Part shown: positions 1 through 8,400 of the stretch, piece after piece
How the letters are laid out: each line of letters begins with the position of its first letter
Position numbering within the stretch: position 1 is the stretch's first letter
NCBI RefSeq assembly: GCF_016598485.1
Contig: NZ_JAEMUW010000005.1
Coordinates: 186,001-250,000, forward strand
Length of the DNA: 64,000 bases
DNA from: Micromonospora coerulea
GTDB taxonomy: Bacteria; Actinomycetota; Actinomycetes; Mycobacteriales; Micromonosporaceae
Direction: 5' to 3'
Position numbers and translations under genes: made by a program
Notes under the pieces: generated by a model
Told to the model about the DNA's origin: nothing
The model's database searches: none
The model's input: only the letters and a program-made list of their open reading frames with translations

Positions 1-349
1 TGTCCTCGATGGAGTCGATGGCGACACCCACCTTGCCCACCTCGCCGTGCGCGATCGGGTCGTCGGAGTCGTACCCCATCTGGGTCGGCAGGTCGAAGGC
101 GACGGACAGGCCCATCGTCCCGGCCCGCAACAACTGGTGGTAGCGCGCGTTGGACTCGGTGGCGGTGCCGAAGCCGGCGTACTGGCGCATGGTCCAGGGG
201 CGGGAGGTGTACATGGTCGGGTAGACCCCACGGGCGTACGGGAACTCGCCCGGGGCGCCGAGCCGGGAGTCCAGGTCCTCCGGAAGGTCGGCCGCCGTGT
301 AGACGGCCTTGATCGGGAAACCGGACTCGCTTGACCGCCGTTCGCTCAT
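1..349 (-). CDS. Acyl-CoA mutase large subunit (methylmalonyl/isobutyryl-CoA mutase family), N-terminal part
   Basis: The gene runs off the left edge; about 116 N-terminal residues are visible. They contain [13 protein letters not shown] and [13 protein letters not shown], the conserved start of the substrate-binding TIM barrel of the B12-dependent acyl-CoA mutases, which interconvert branched and linear acyl-CoAs. The ATG at 349 opens [12 protein letters not shown] and is followed directly by the conserved region. There is no long N-terminal extension of the kind seen in actinobacterial MutB, so I think it is a separate large subunit (IcmA-like or archaeal-type MCM alpha) rather than MutB. 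It diverges from the Ser/Thr kinase gene. The substrate cannot be settled from this fragment. Confidence 0.85.
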   Translation of the reverse strand, partial: MSERRSSESGFPIKAVYTAADLPEDLDSRLGAPGEFPYARGVYPTMYTSRPWTMRQYAGFGTATESNARYHQLLRAGTMGLSVAFDLPTQMGYDSDDPIAHGEVGKVGVAIDSIED

Positions 350-374
350 CACCGGATGGTAGGACGCGACGGGA

Positions 375-421
375 CGTCGATGGGTGAGGGATACCGCACA
401 CCGCGTCGACAACCATCGACG
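375..421. promoter_or_regulatory. Divergent intergenic region with a 9-bp inverted repeat
   Basis: The 166-base gap between the mutase and kinase genes holds CGTCGATGG (375-383) and its reverse complement CCATCGACG (413-421), 29 bases apart. It could be a regulator site, but nothing in view identifies the regulator. No other clear element was seen in this gap. Confidence 0.3.
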
Positions 422-515
422 GGAGGTGAACGGCCGGCCACATAGCGTCGAGTAGGTAAACGTCCGCCGCGTCGGGTTTCGCATCGGCCGTCGGAACCCG
501 CAAGATAGGGGGGTT

Positions 516-2630
516 GTGTCCCAGCCCCCCTCGATATCCCCCGGTGGCTTTTCTGTGACTCAGATCCCGACGTGGAGCGGTGGACCGGTCAGTCCCCCGA
601 ACGGACGCGCGGCACCCGGCACCACCATCGGTGGCCGCTACTCGCTGCGGTCCCCGGTGGGCAACGGCGGCATGGGCACGGTCTGGCGCGCCACAGACAC
701 GCTGCTGCGCCGTGACGTGGCGGTCAAGGAGGTCGTCCTCCCGCCCGGGCTCGCCCCGAGCGACCGCGACGCGATGTACGAGCGGACGCTGCGCGAGGCC
801 CGCGCCGCCGCCGCGATCCAGCACCCGGCCGTGGTCCAGGTGTACGACGTGGTCACCGAGGGTGGCCGGCCGTGGATCGTGATGGAGCTGCTGGACGCCC
901 GCAGCCTCGCCGACATGGTGATCGAGGACGGACCGGTGGCGCCGCGCGCGGTCGCCAAGATCGGCATCGCCCTGCTCGGCGCCCTGGAGGTCGCGCACGC
1001 GATCGGCGTGCTGCACCGCGACGTCAAGCCGGCCAACGTGTTGATCTGCTCCGACGGTCGCTGCGTGCTGACCGACTTCGGGGTGGCCCGGATGCCCACC
1101 GACGTGCAGCTCACCACGCCCGGCATGGTGCTCGGGTCGCCGCACTTCATCTCGCCGGAACGGGCGATGGGGCAGGAGTTCGGCCCACCGAGCGACCTCT
1201 TCTCGCTGGGCGTGACGCTCTATACCGCGGTCGAGGGGCGGCCGCCGTTCGACAAGGGTGACCCGATCGAGACCATGCACGCCGTGGTCGAGGACCCGCC
1301 GGCCACCCCGCAGCGCAGCGGCCCGCTGACCCGGGTGCTGATGGGGCTGCTGGAGAAGGATCCGGCCCGCCGGCTGGACGTGCACACCGCCCGGGCGATG
1401 CTGCGTGAGCTGCTCGCCGGCCCGCTGACCAGCACCGCGACCGCGGTCAACTCGGTCACCGACCCGTACGCCGTGGTGCCGGTGCAGCGGCCGACCGCTC
1501 CCCCGCCGGCCGCGCCGGAGCCGAAGCCGAGCGGCCAGATCGGCGGCCGGGCGATGATCGGTCCGGGCGAGTCGCTGACCGACCGGCTCGCCGCCCTGCG
1601 CCGGGGCGAGCGCCCCGAGCCGGCGGCCGCCGCGAGCGGAGCCGCGCTCGACGAGACCAGCGCGGACGCCCTCGCCGGCCCGCTGCACACGCCGACTGGC
1701 GCGATGCCCCCGCCGGGTCGTGCCGGCACGCAGTACGGCACCTCGGACGCCACCCAGCGGATCTCCCCCGACGCCACCCAGCGCCTCGCGCATCAGGGCG
1801 CGCCGGAGGCGACCCAACGGATCGGCGGCGGCCACCCGGACGCCACCCAGGCGGTGTACGGCCGCGCCCCCGAGGCCACCCAGCCGGTGTACGGCGGCGG
1901 CCAGTGGTCGGTGCCGGGCACCGGGCAGCCGTGGACCTCGCCGGGCACCGGGTCCGGCGGTTCGGGCCCGGGTGGCGCGCTGGGCGCGGTGAAGGGCACC
2001 GGCGGCAAGCTGGTCGGCGCCGTCAAGGGCTGGCCGCGCAAGATGCAGCTCGCCGCGGCCGGCGGGCTGGCCGTGCTGCTGCTGGTCGGCGCGGTCGCGC
2101 TGTTCGGCGGGGACGACGAGCCGAACCGGCAGATCGTCACGTCGCTGCCGACCGCGACGGCCCCGGCCGGGCCGGGCGTGGACATGCAGGAGCACTCGGC
2201 CAAGGGCATCACCGTCCAGGTGCCGAAGGGCTGGCAGCGCCAGACCGGCGGCCTGTACGTCGACTTCGTCGACCCGGCCGACAGCGGGCGGAAGGTGCGC
2301 ATCATCGCGGAGAAGTGGAGTGGCACCTCGGTCAGCTGGGCGGAGTTCGCCTCCCGGAACCTCAAGGCGAAGAGCGACACGAGCAAGAACTGCCCCCAGC
2401 CGTACCAGCAGGTGTCGATCACCGAGCAGAAGCTTGCGGGTGAGCCGGCGGCCGAGTTGGAGTACACCTGCGGCGAGGGCGACGCCATGCGGCACGGGGT
2501 GTGGCGGGGCGTGGTGAAGAACGGGAAGGTCTACTCGTTCTACCTCTCCTCGACCGACGCCAAGTTCGCCGACAGCCGGCCGATCTTCGACGCGATGGCG
2601 GGCTCCTTCCAGCTCGGCGGAGCCAACTGA
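516..2630 (+). CDS. Membrane-anchored Ser/Thr protein kinase
   Basis: 704 residues. The Hanks-type kinase domain spans about residues 40-300: glycine loop [10 protein letters not shown] (48-57), ATP lysine K71, catalytic HRDVKPAN at 167, DFG at 187 and an SPHFISPE activation-segment end. A long Ala/Pro-rich linker follows, with five [D/E]ATQ repeats at residues 411-456. One transmembrane helix lies at about 511-532, and a roughly 170-residue extracellular domain follows that is not PASTA and that I do not recognise (it contains VPKGWQRQ and a Cys pair). The GTG at 516 is preceded by a purine-rich run. The likely role is sensing an external cue and phosphorylating cytoplasmic targets. It may be autonomous; the next gene is 48 bases downstream. 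Confidence 0.9.
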   Translation: MSQPPSISPGGFSVTQIPTWSGGPVSPPNGRAAPGTTIGGRYSLRSPVGNGGMGTVWRATDTLLRRDVAVKEVVLPPGLAPSDRDAMYERTLREARAAAAIQHPAVVQVYDVVTEGGRPWIVMELLDARSLADMVIEDGPVAPRAVAKIGIALLGALEVAHAIGVLHRDVKPANVLICSDGRCVLTDFGVARMPTDVQLTTPGMVLGSPHFISPERAMGQEFGPPSDLFSLGVTLYTAVEGRPPFDKGDPIETMHAVVEDPPATPQRSGPLTRVLMGLLEKDPARRLDVHTARAMLRELLAGPLTSTATAVNSVTDPYAVVPVQRPTAPPPAAPEPKPSGQIGGRAMIGPGESLTDRLAALRRGERPEPAAAASGAALDETSADALAGPLHTPTGAMPPPGRAGTQYGTSDATQRISPDATQRLAHQGAPEATQRIGGGHPDATQAVYGRAPEATQPVYGGGQWSVPGTGQPWTSPGTGSGGSGPGGALGAVKGTGGKLVGAVKGWPRKMQLAAAGGLAVLLLVGAVALFGGDDEPNRQIVTSLPTATAPAGPGVDMQEHSAKGITVQVPKGWQRQTGGLYVDFVDPADSGRKVRIIAEKWSGTSVSWAEFASRNLKAKSDTSKNCPQPYQQVSITEQKLAGEPAAELEYTCGEGDAMRHGVWRGVVKNGKVYSFYLSSTDAKFADSRPIFDAMAGSFQLGGAN

Positions 2631-2678
2631 GTCAGGGCAACCGTCAGTGGTGATCCGCCGCCGTGCTATCAAGAGGCA

Positions 2679-4400
2679 ATGGCGGCGGAAACCACTGACC
2701 TTGACAACCTTCGCGAGCAGGCCCGGCGGTGGCTCGACGACGACCCCGACCCGGCCAGCCGGGACGAGCTGCGGGAGGTGCTCGACGGGTTGCCGGCGAG
2801 CGGGCCGGAGCTGGCCGACCGGTTCGCCGGGCCACTGACCTTCGGCACCGCCGGGCTGCGCGGCCCGCTGCGCGCCGGCCCGAACGGCATGAACCTCGCC
2901 GTGGTCACCCAGGCCGCCGCCGGGCTGGTCGGCTGGCTCGCCGCCCAGGGCGGGACCGGCCCGCTGGTGATCGGGTACGACGCCCGGCACGGCTCCCGGG
3001 CCTTCGCCGAGCGCACCGCCCAGGTCGCCACCGGTGCGGGTCGTCCGGCGCTGCTGCTGCCCCGGCCGCTGCCCACCCCGGTGCTCGCGTACGCGGTGCG
3101 GCACCTCGGCGCGGTGGCCGGCGTGATGGTCACCGCCAGTCACAACCCGCCGCAGGACAACGGCTACAAGGTCTACCTGGGCGCCCAGCTCGGCGGGGAA
3201 CTCGGCGCGGGGGCGCAGATCGTGCCGCCGGCCGACGCCGGCATCGAGGCGGCGATCCGGGCGGTCGGCCCGCTGGCGGCGGTGCCGCTCGGCCCGGCCG
3301 GCGAGGTGCTCGGCGACGACCTGGTCGCCTCCTACGTGGGGCGGGCCGTCGCGCTGATCGCCCCGGACGGGCCGCGCGACCTCAAGGTGGCGTACACCCC
3401 GCTGCACGGGGTGGGCGCGGCGGTGCTGACCGCCGCCTTCGCGCGGGCGGGGTTCCCGGTGCCGGGCGTGGTGCCCGACCAGGCCGAGCCGGACCCGGCC
3501 TTCCCGACGGTCAACTTCCCGAACCCGGAGGAGCCGGGCGCGGTGGACAAGCTGGTGGCGCTGGCCGACTCGACGGACGCCGACATCGCGATCGCCAACG
3601 ACCCGGACGCGGACCGCTGTGCGGTGGTCGTCCGCGACGATGCTGCGAGCGCGAAGAGTGAGCTTGCGAGCCCCGCGGTCGCCAGCGAGGACGGGCCCGC
3701 CCGCTGGCGGATGCTGCGCGGGGACGAGGTGGGTGCGCTGCTCGCCGACCACCTGATGCGCCGGGGCGTGACCGGCCTGTACGCCACCACGATCGTGTCG
3801 TCGTCCCTGCTCCGGGCCATGTGCGCGGCCCGCGGCCTGCCGTACGACGAGACGCTGACCGGGTTCAAGTGGATCGTCCGGGCCGGTGGCGGGGCCAAGC
3901 CGCTGGTCTTCGGGTACGAGGAGGCGCTCGGCTACTGCGTGGCCCCGGAGCACGTCCGCGACAAGGACGGCATCACCGCCGCGCTGATCGTCGCCGAGCT
4001 GGCCGCCGGCCTCAAGGCGCAGGGCCGCACGCTCAACGACCGGCTGGACGAGCTGGCCGCCGAGTTCGGCGTGCACCACACCGACCAGCTCTCGGTCCGG
4101 GTCGAGGACCTGGGGCTGATCGCCGCGATGATGACCCGGATCCGGGCGGCCACCCCGACGAGCCTGCTCGGGCACCCGGTCACCGAATCGACGGATCTGC
4201 TGCCCGAGGCCGACGTGGTGATCCTGCACACCGACGCGGCCCGGGTGGTGATCCGGCCCTCCGGCACCGAGCCGAAGCTCAAGGCGTACCTGGAGGTGGT
4301 GGAGCCGGTGGCGGACGGCGACGTCCCGGCCGCCCGGGCCCGCGCGGCCGCCGCGATCGCCGCCCTCCGCACCGAGATCGCCACCACCCTCGGCCTCTGA
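2679..4400 (+). CDS. Phospho-sugar mutase (phosphoglucomutase/phosphomannomutase/phosphopentomutase family)
   Basis: 573 residues, a normal length for the PGM2/PgcA branch of the alpha-D-phosphohexomutases. The four signature loops are present: phosphoserine loop TASHNPPQDNGYK near residue 150, Mg-binding NDPDADR near 307, sugar-binding GYEEALGY near 411 and phosphate-binding RPSGTEPK near 526. The ATG follows AAGAGG by four bases. A low-complexity stretch of about 23 residues (around 320-343) sits just after the metal loop and looks like an in-frame repeat insertion. Proximity to upp and deoC suggests it may isomerise ribose/deoxyribose 1- and 5-phosphates in place of DeoB, but glucose or mannose phosphate are equally possible substrates. 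Confidence 0.85.
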   Translation: MAAETTDLDNLREQARRWLDDDPDPASRDELREVLDGLPASGPELADRFAGPLTFGTAGLRGPLRAGPNGMNLAVVTQAAAGLVGWLAAQGGTGPLVIGYDARHGSRAFAERTAQVATGAGRPALLLPRPLPTPVLAYAVRHLGAVAGVMVTASHNPPQDNGYKVYLGAQLGGELGAGAQIVPPADAGIEAAIRAVGPLAAVPLGPAGEVLGDDLVASYVGRAVALIAPDGPRDLKVAYTPLHGVGAAVLTAAFARAGFPVPGVVPDQAEPDPAFPTVNFPNPEEPGAVDKLVALADSTDADIAIANDPDADRCAVVVRDDAASAKSELASPAVASEDGPARWRMLRGDEVGALLADHLMRRGVTGLYATTIVSSSLLRAMCAARGLPYDETLTGFKWIVRAGGGAKPLVFGYEEALGYCVAPEHVRDKDGITAALIVAELAAGLKAQGRTLNDRLDELAAEFGVHHTDQLSVRVEDLGLIAAMMTRIRAATPTSLLGHPVTESTDLLPEADVVILHTDAARVVIRPSGTEPKLKAYLEVVEPVADGDVPAARARAAAAIAALRTEIATTLGL

Positions 4401-4422
4401 CCCGCCCGCGGGCGGGGGTCAG
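4397..4422. terminator. Bidirectional hairpin between convergent genes
   Basis: The space between the stop codon of the phospho-sugar mutase (4398-4400) and that of the GPP34 gene on the other strand (4419-4421) is a GC-only palindrome centred on GCCCGCGGGC. It overlaps both stop codons and probably ends transcription from both sides. No T tract is present, which is common in actinomycetes. Confidence 0.5.
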
Positions 4423-5096
4423 GTCCGTTTGCCGAGGGCGGCGTCGACGGCCTGGCCCAGGGCGGTCACGACGAGGGCGACCGAGGGGCGGACGACGGAG
4501 TCGTCCAGGCTGACGTTGCCGGAGAAACCGGCGCCGTTGGTGATCTCCTCCAGCCGGCGGCGGGCGTCCCGGGCGTCATCGCCGGACAGCCCGAGCGCCG
4601 GCTCCATCCGCAGCACCGCGACCAGGGTGGCGAGCGCGGCCGTCCGCTCGTCCGGCAGCTGGCCACTGGTCAGCGCCTCGGCGAGCCGCCGGCGGATGTC
4701 CACCTCGACGGACGGGTCGGTGACCGGGTACCGGTGGACGTGGATGAAGCCCAGCTCGGTCTCGTCGACGTCCCGGACCACGCCCTGGCCGCACAGGTCA
4801 CCGAGGATGCGATCGCGCAGGCCGTGCCGCAGCCGCTGGACCCAGGAGGACGGGGTGTGCGGGGTGTCGGCGGCGATCCGGCCGAGCACCTCGTCGGCGA
4901 TCGGCTCGCCGGTGGGCGCCGGGTCGATCACCGCCAGGTTTCCCTCGGCGTACGCGATCCGGCCGGCCAGGGCCAGCTCGATCAGCACCGCGGCGGCCAT
5001 CCCGAGGTCGAGGCTGATCCGCGGCATGGTCGCCTTGCCGGTTTCGTCGTCATAGGCGAGGAGCAGCAGCTCTTCGGCGAGCGCAACACCAGTCAT
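4419..5096 (-). CDS. GOLPH3/Vps74 (GPP34) family protein
   Basis: 225 residues from the ATG at 5096. An upstream in-frame start would add only a poorly conserved-looking extension. The start MTGVALAEELLLLAYDDETGK followed by a hydrophobic helix, GRI and ADEVLGRI segments matches the GPP34 family, whose eukaryotic members bind phosphatidylinositol-4-phosphate on Golgi membranes. Actinomycetes carry many paralogues of unknown function, often described as phospholipid-associated peripheral proteins. No signal peptide or membrane helix is seen. It stands alone, convergent with the mutase gene and preceded by a palindromic repeat. Confidence 0.8.
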   Translation of the reverse strand: MTGVALAEELLLLAYDDETGKATMPRISLDLGMAAAVLIELALAGRIAYAEGNLAVIDPAPTGEPIADEVLGRIAADTPHTPSSWVQRLRHGLRDRILGDLCGQGVVRDVDETELGFIHVHRYPVTDPSVEVDIRRRLAEALTSGQLPDERTAALATLVAVLRMEPALGLSGDDARDARRRLEEITNGAGFSGNVSLDDSVVRPSVALVVTALGQAVDAALGKRT

Positions 5097-5154
5097 GGCC
5101 CCGAACGCTAGCGCCTCCCCGCACCCCCGCGCAGCCAACGCGCCCACCGCCGGT

Positions 5155-5226
5155 CGATCATGGAGTTGTGGCGCCGGTTTTCCGCCGGTGGGCGACGCTT
5201 GTCCCCTGCCACAAACTCCATGATCG
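5155..5226. repeat. Long palindromic intergenic repeat
   Basis: CGATCATGGAGTTGTGGC (5155-5172) and GCCACAAACTCCATGATCG (5208-5226) form an inverted repeat, perfect except for one extra base, around a 35-base loop. It lies between the 5' end of the GPP34 gene and the 3' end of upp. I recall similar ATCATGGAGTT palindromes scattered through Micromonospora genomes, so it is probably a dispersed REP-like element rather than a gene-specific operator. Confidence 0.7.
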
Positions 5227-5242
5227 GCGCGGGCTGTCCCGG

Positions 5243-5875
5243 TCAGAAGCGGGGCATGCCGCCGAACTGGCGGTCGCCGGCGTCGCCGAGGCCGGGGACG
5301 ATGAACATGCGGTCGTTGAGGCCCTCGTCGATCGAGGCGGTGACCAGGCGCAGCGGGAGGCCGGACTGCTCCAGGCGCTGGATGCCCACCGGGGCGGCCA
5401 GCACGCAGAGCACGGTGATGTCGGTGCAGCCGCGGTCGGCGAGCAGCCGGCAGCTGTGCTCCAGCGAGCCGCCGGTGGCCAGCATCGGGTCGAGCACCAG
5501 CACCGGCAGGCCGGCCAGGTCCCGCGGCAGCGACTCCATGTAGGCGCGCGGCTCGTACGTCCGCTCGTCCCGGGCCAGGCCGACGAAGCCCATCGAGGAC
5601 TCGGGCAGCAGCGCGAGGGCGGCGTCGGCCATGCCGAGACCGGCCCGCAGCACCGGCACCAGCAGCGGCGGGTTGGCCAGCCGGGTGCCCTCCGCGCCGG
5701 TGACCGGGGTCTGTACCGGGTACTTCTCTACCGGGAAGGTGCGCGCGGCCTCGTACACCAGCATGGTGGTGAGTTCGTGCAGCGCGGCCCGGAACGACGA
5801 CGAGTCGGTCCGGGCGTCCCGCATGGCGGTCAGCCGGGACTGGGCGAGCGGATGGTCAATGACATGTACGTCCAC
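5243..5875 (-). CDS. upp: Uracil phosphoribosyltransferase
   Basis: 210 residues, the full family length. The PRPP-binding loop [11 protein letters not shown] and the C-terminal [14 protein letters not shown] are diagnostic. The enzyme converts uracil and PRPP to UMP in the cytoplasm, salvaging the base released by uridine or deoxyuridine phosphorolysis. The GTG at 5875 is the first start and lies 8 bases after a TAGGTT box, with no Shine-Dalgarno sequence. It diverges from deoC across a 128-base region, so base salvage and deoxyribose-phosphate breakdown share a control region. The stop codon is followed by the palindromic repeat. Confidence 0.96.
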   Translation of the reverse strand: MDVHVIDHPLAQSRLTAMRDARTDSSSFRAALHELTTMLVYEAARTFPVEKYPVQTPVTGAEGTRLANPPLLVPVLRAGLGMADAALALLPESSMGFVGLARDERTYEPRAYMESLPRDLAGLPVLVLDPMLATGGSLEHSCRLLADRGCTDITVLCVLAAPVGIQRLEQSGLPLRLVTASIDEGLNDRMFIVPGLGDAGDRQFGGMPRF

Positions 5876-5883
5876 GATCGCTC

Positions 5884-5889
5884 AACCTA
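5884..5889 (-). promoter_or_regulatory. Candidate leaderless -10 box of upp
   Basis: TAGGTT reads on the minus strand and ends 8 bases before the upp GTG, which has no ribosome binding site. A clear -35 box was not found. Confidence 0.45.
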
Positions 5890-5990
5890 CCGGTCCGCCC
5901 GCCCGGGCACTGCGGGTGCGGGGTGACCAGCGACGCCGCTCACGTGTGGCAGGACGGGCGGTGACCAAGATCACTGCCGGCTCCGGTGCG

Positions 5991-5996
5991 TAGACT
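5991..5996 (+). promoter_or_regulatory. Candidate leaderless -10 box of deoC
   Basis: TAGACT ends 7 bases before the deoC ATG at 6004, and no Shine-Dalgarno sequence precedes that ATG. Transcription probably starts at or next to the start codon. Confidence 0.5.
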
Positions 5997-6003
5997 TCGG
6001 GGC

Positions 6004-6963
6004 ATGACGGCGACAGCGACGTCGGCCCGGTCGGACCTTTCCGAGCTGGGACGATCCGAGACCGCTCTGCGGACCTTCCTGCACGGCCTGCCCGGCGTGG
6101 ACCAGGTCGGCGCGGAGCAGCGGGCGGCACAGCTCGGCACCCGCTCCATCAAGACCACGGCCAAGGCCCAGGCGATCGACCTGGCCATCCGGATGGTCGA
6201 CCTGACCACCCTCGAAGGGGCCGACACTCCCGGCAAGGTGCGGGCGCTCGCCGCCAAGGCGCTGCGCCCCGACCCGGCCGACCTGTCCTGCCCGCACGTC
6301 GGCGCGGTCTGCGTCTACCCGGCGATGGTCCCGTACGTGGCCGAGGTGCTGCGCGGCAGCGGCGTGCACCTGGCCAGCGTCGCGACCGCCTTCCCCTCGG
6401 GCCAGGCGCCGCTGGAGGTCAAGCTCGCGGACACCCGGGCCGCCGTCGCGGCCGGCGCGGACGAGATCGACATGGTGATCAACCGGAGCGCCTTCTTGTC
6501 CGGGCGGTACAAGGAGGTCTACGACGAGATCGTGGCCACCAAGGAAGCCTGCGGCGACGCCCACCTCAAGGTGATCCTGGAGACCGGCGAGCTGGCCACC
6601 TACGACAACGTGCGGCGCGCCTCCTGGCTGGCCATGCTGGCCGGCGGCGACTTCATCAAGACCTCCACCGGCAAGGTCCCGGTCGCGGCCACCCTGCCGG
6701 TGAGCCTGGTGATGCTGGAGGCGGTCCGCGACTTCCGCGCCGCCACCGGCCGGCAGGTCGGCGTGAAGCCGGCCGGCGGCATCAAGACCACCAAGGACGC
6801 GATCAAGTACCTGGTCATGGTCAACGAGACCGTCGGCGCGGACTGGCTGGACCCGGACTGGTTCCGGTTCGGCGCGTCGAGCCTGCTGAACGACCTGCTG
6901 ATGCAGCGCACCAAGCTGACGACCGGCGTCTACTCCGGTCCCGACTACTTCACCCTGGACTGA
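6004..6963 (+). CDS. deoC: Deoxyribose-phosphate aldolase
   Basis: 319 residues of the long actinobacterial type. Schiff-base lysine K219 lies in DFIKTSTGK, the second active-site lysine K255 lies in VGVKPAGGI, and DEIDMVIN forms the proton-relay strand. The enzyme splits 2-deoxyribose 5-phosphate into glyceraldehyde 3-phosphate and acetaldehyde. The ATG at 6004 fits the family N-terminus better than a GTG 18 bases upstream and is positioned for leaderless translation. Two aldehyde dehydrogenase genes follow, the first 6 bases downstream, which fits removal of the acetaldehyde product. Confidence 0.96.
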   Translation: MTATATSARSDLSELGRSETALRTFLHGLPGVDQVGAEQRAAQLGTRSIKTTAKAQAIDLAIRMVDLTTLEGADTPGKVRALAAKALRPDPADLSCPHVGAVCVYPAMVPYVAEVLRGSGVHLASVATAFPSGQAPLEVKLADTRAAVAAGADEIDMVINRSAFLSGRYKEVYDEIVATKEACGDAHLKVILETGELATYDNVRRASWLAMLAGGDFIKTSTGKVPVAATLPVSLVMLEAVRDFRAATGRQVGVKPAGGIKTTKDAIKYLVMVNETVGADWLDPDWFRFGASSLLNDLLMQRTKLTTGVYSGPDYFTLD

Positions 6964-6969
6964 GAGCCG

Positions 6970-8400
6970 ATGTTCGAATACGCACCCGCCCCCGAGTCCC
7001 GCTCGGTGGTGGACATCAAGCCCTCGTACGGGCTCTTCATCAACGGCGAGTTCGTCGACCCCACCGACGGCGGCAGCTTCAAGTCGATCAACCCGGCCTC
7101 GGAAGAGGTGCTGGCCGAGGTCGCCGAGGCCGGCGCGGGTGACGTCGAGCGCGCGGTGGCCGCAGCGCGGGAGGCGTACGACAAGGTCTGGGGCCCGATG
7201 CCGGGCCGCGACCGGGCCAAGTACCTGTTCCGGATCGCCCGGATCATTCAGGAGCGCTCCCGCGAGCTGGCCGTGCTGGAGTCCCTGGACAACGGCAAGC
7301 CGATCAAGGAGTCCCGCGACGTCGACCTGCCGCTGGTCGCCGCGCACTTCTTCTACTACGCCGGCTGGGCCGACAAGCTGGAGCACGCCGGCTTCGGCGC
7401 GAACCCGCGGCCGCTGGGCGTGGCCGCCCAGGTCATCCCGTGGAACTTCCCGCTGCTCATGCTGGCCTGGAAGATCGCCCCGGCGCTGGCCGCCGGCAAC
7501 ACGGTGGTGCTCAAGCCGGCCGAGACCACGCCGCTGACCGCGCTGCTCTTCGCCGAGATCTGCCAGCAGGCCGACCTGCCGGCCGGCGTGGTCAACATCG
7601 TCACCGGGGCCGGCGACACCGGCCGCGCCCTGGTCGAGCACCCGGGCGTGGACAAGGTCGCCTTCACCGGCTCCACCGAGGTCGGCCGGGCCATCGCCCG
7701 CTCCGTCGCCGGCACCCGCAAGAAGCTCACCCTGGAACTGGGCGGCAAGGCGGCCAACATCGTCTACGACGACGCCCCGATCGACCAGGCGGTCGAGGGG
7801 ATCGTCAACGGCATCTTCTTCAACCAGGGGCACGTCTGCTGCGCGGGCTCCCGGCTGCTGATCCAGGAGAACGTGGCCGACCGGGTGCTGGAGTCGCTCA
7901 AGCGGCGGATGGCCCAGCTGCGGGTCGGCGACCCGCTGGACAAGAACACCGACATCGGCGCGATCAACTCGGCCGCCCAGCTGGCGCGGATCAAGGAGCT
8001 CTCCGACGCCGGCTCCGCCGAGGGCGCCGAGCGCTGGTCGCCGCCGTGCGAGCTGCCCGACCGGGGCTTCTGGTTCGCGCCGACCATCTTCACCGGGGTC
8101 ACCCAGGCGCACCGGATCGCCCGCGAGGAGATCTTCGGCCCGGTGCTGTCGGTGCTGACCTTCCGCACCCCGGCCGAGGCCGTGGAGAAGGCCAACAACA
8201 CGCCGTACGGGCTGTCGGCCGGGATCTGGACCGACAAGGGCTCGCGAATCCTCTGGACGGCCGACCGGCTCCGGGCCGGCGTCGTCTGGGCCAACACGTT
8301 CAACAAGTTCGACCCCACCTCGCCGTTCGGCGGCTACAAGGAGTCGGGCTACGGTCGCGAGGGCGGCCGGCACGGGCTGGAGGGCTACCTCAATGTCTGA
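6970..8400 (+). CDS. NAD(P)-dependent aldehyde dehydrogenase
   Basis: 476 residues with a complete ALDH fold: PWNFPLLMLAWKIAPAL in the cofactor-binding domain, FTGSTEVGR, the general-base region LELGGKAANIV (Glu near 256) and the catalytic segment NQGHVCCAGSRLL, where C290 aligns with the usual nucleophile. It starts 6 bases after deoC and overlaps the next gene, so the three are one operon. The likely substrate is acetaldehyde from the DeoC reaction, giving acetate; this is inferred from context. An N-terminal leader of about 16 residues precedes the core. Confidence 0.93.
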   Translation: MFEYAPAPESRSVVDIKPSYGLFINGEFVDPTDGGSFKSINPASEEVLAEVAEAGAGDVERAVAAAREAYDKVWGPMPGRDRAKYLFRIARIIQERSRELAVLESLDNGKPIKESRDVDLPLVAAHFFYYAGWADKLEHAGFGANPRPLGVAAQVIPWNFPLLMLAWKIAPALAAGNTVVLKPAETTPLTALLFAEICQQADLPAGVVNIVTGAGDTGRALVEHPGVDKVAFTGSTEVGRAIARSVAGTRKKLTLELGGKAANIVYDDAPIDQAVEGIVNGIFFNQGHVCCAGSRLLIQENVADRVLESLKRRMAQLRVGDPLDKNTDIGAINSAAQLARIKELSDAGSAEGAERWSPPCELPDRGFWFAPTIFTGVTQAHRIAREEIFGPVLSVLTFRTPAEAVEKANNTPYGLSAGIWTDKGSRILWTADRLRAGVVWANTFNKFDPTSPFGGYKESGYGREGGRHGLEGYLNV

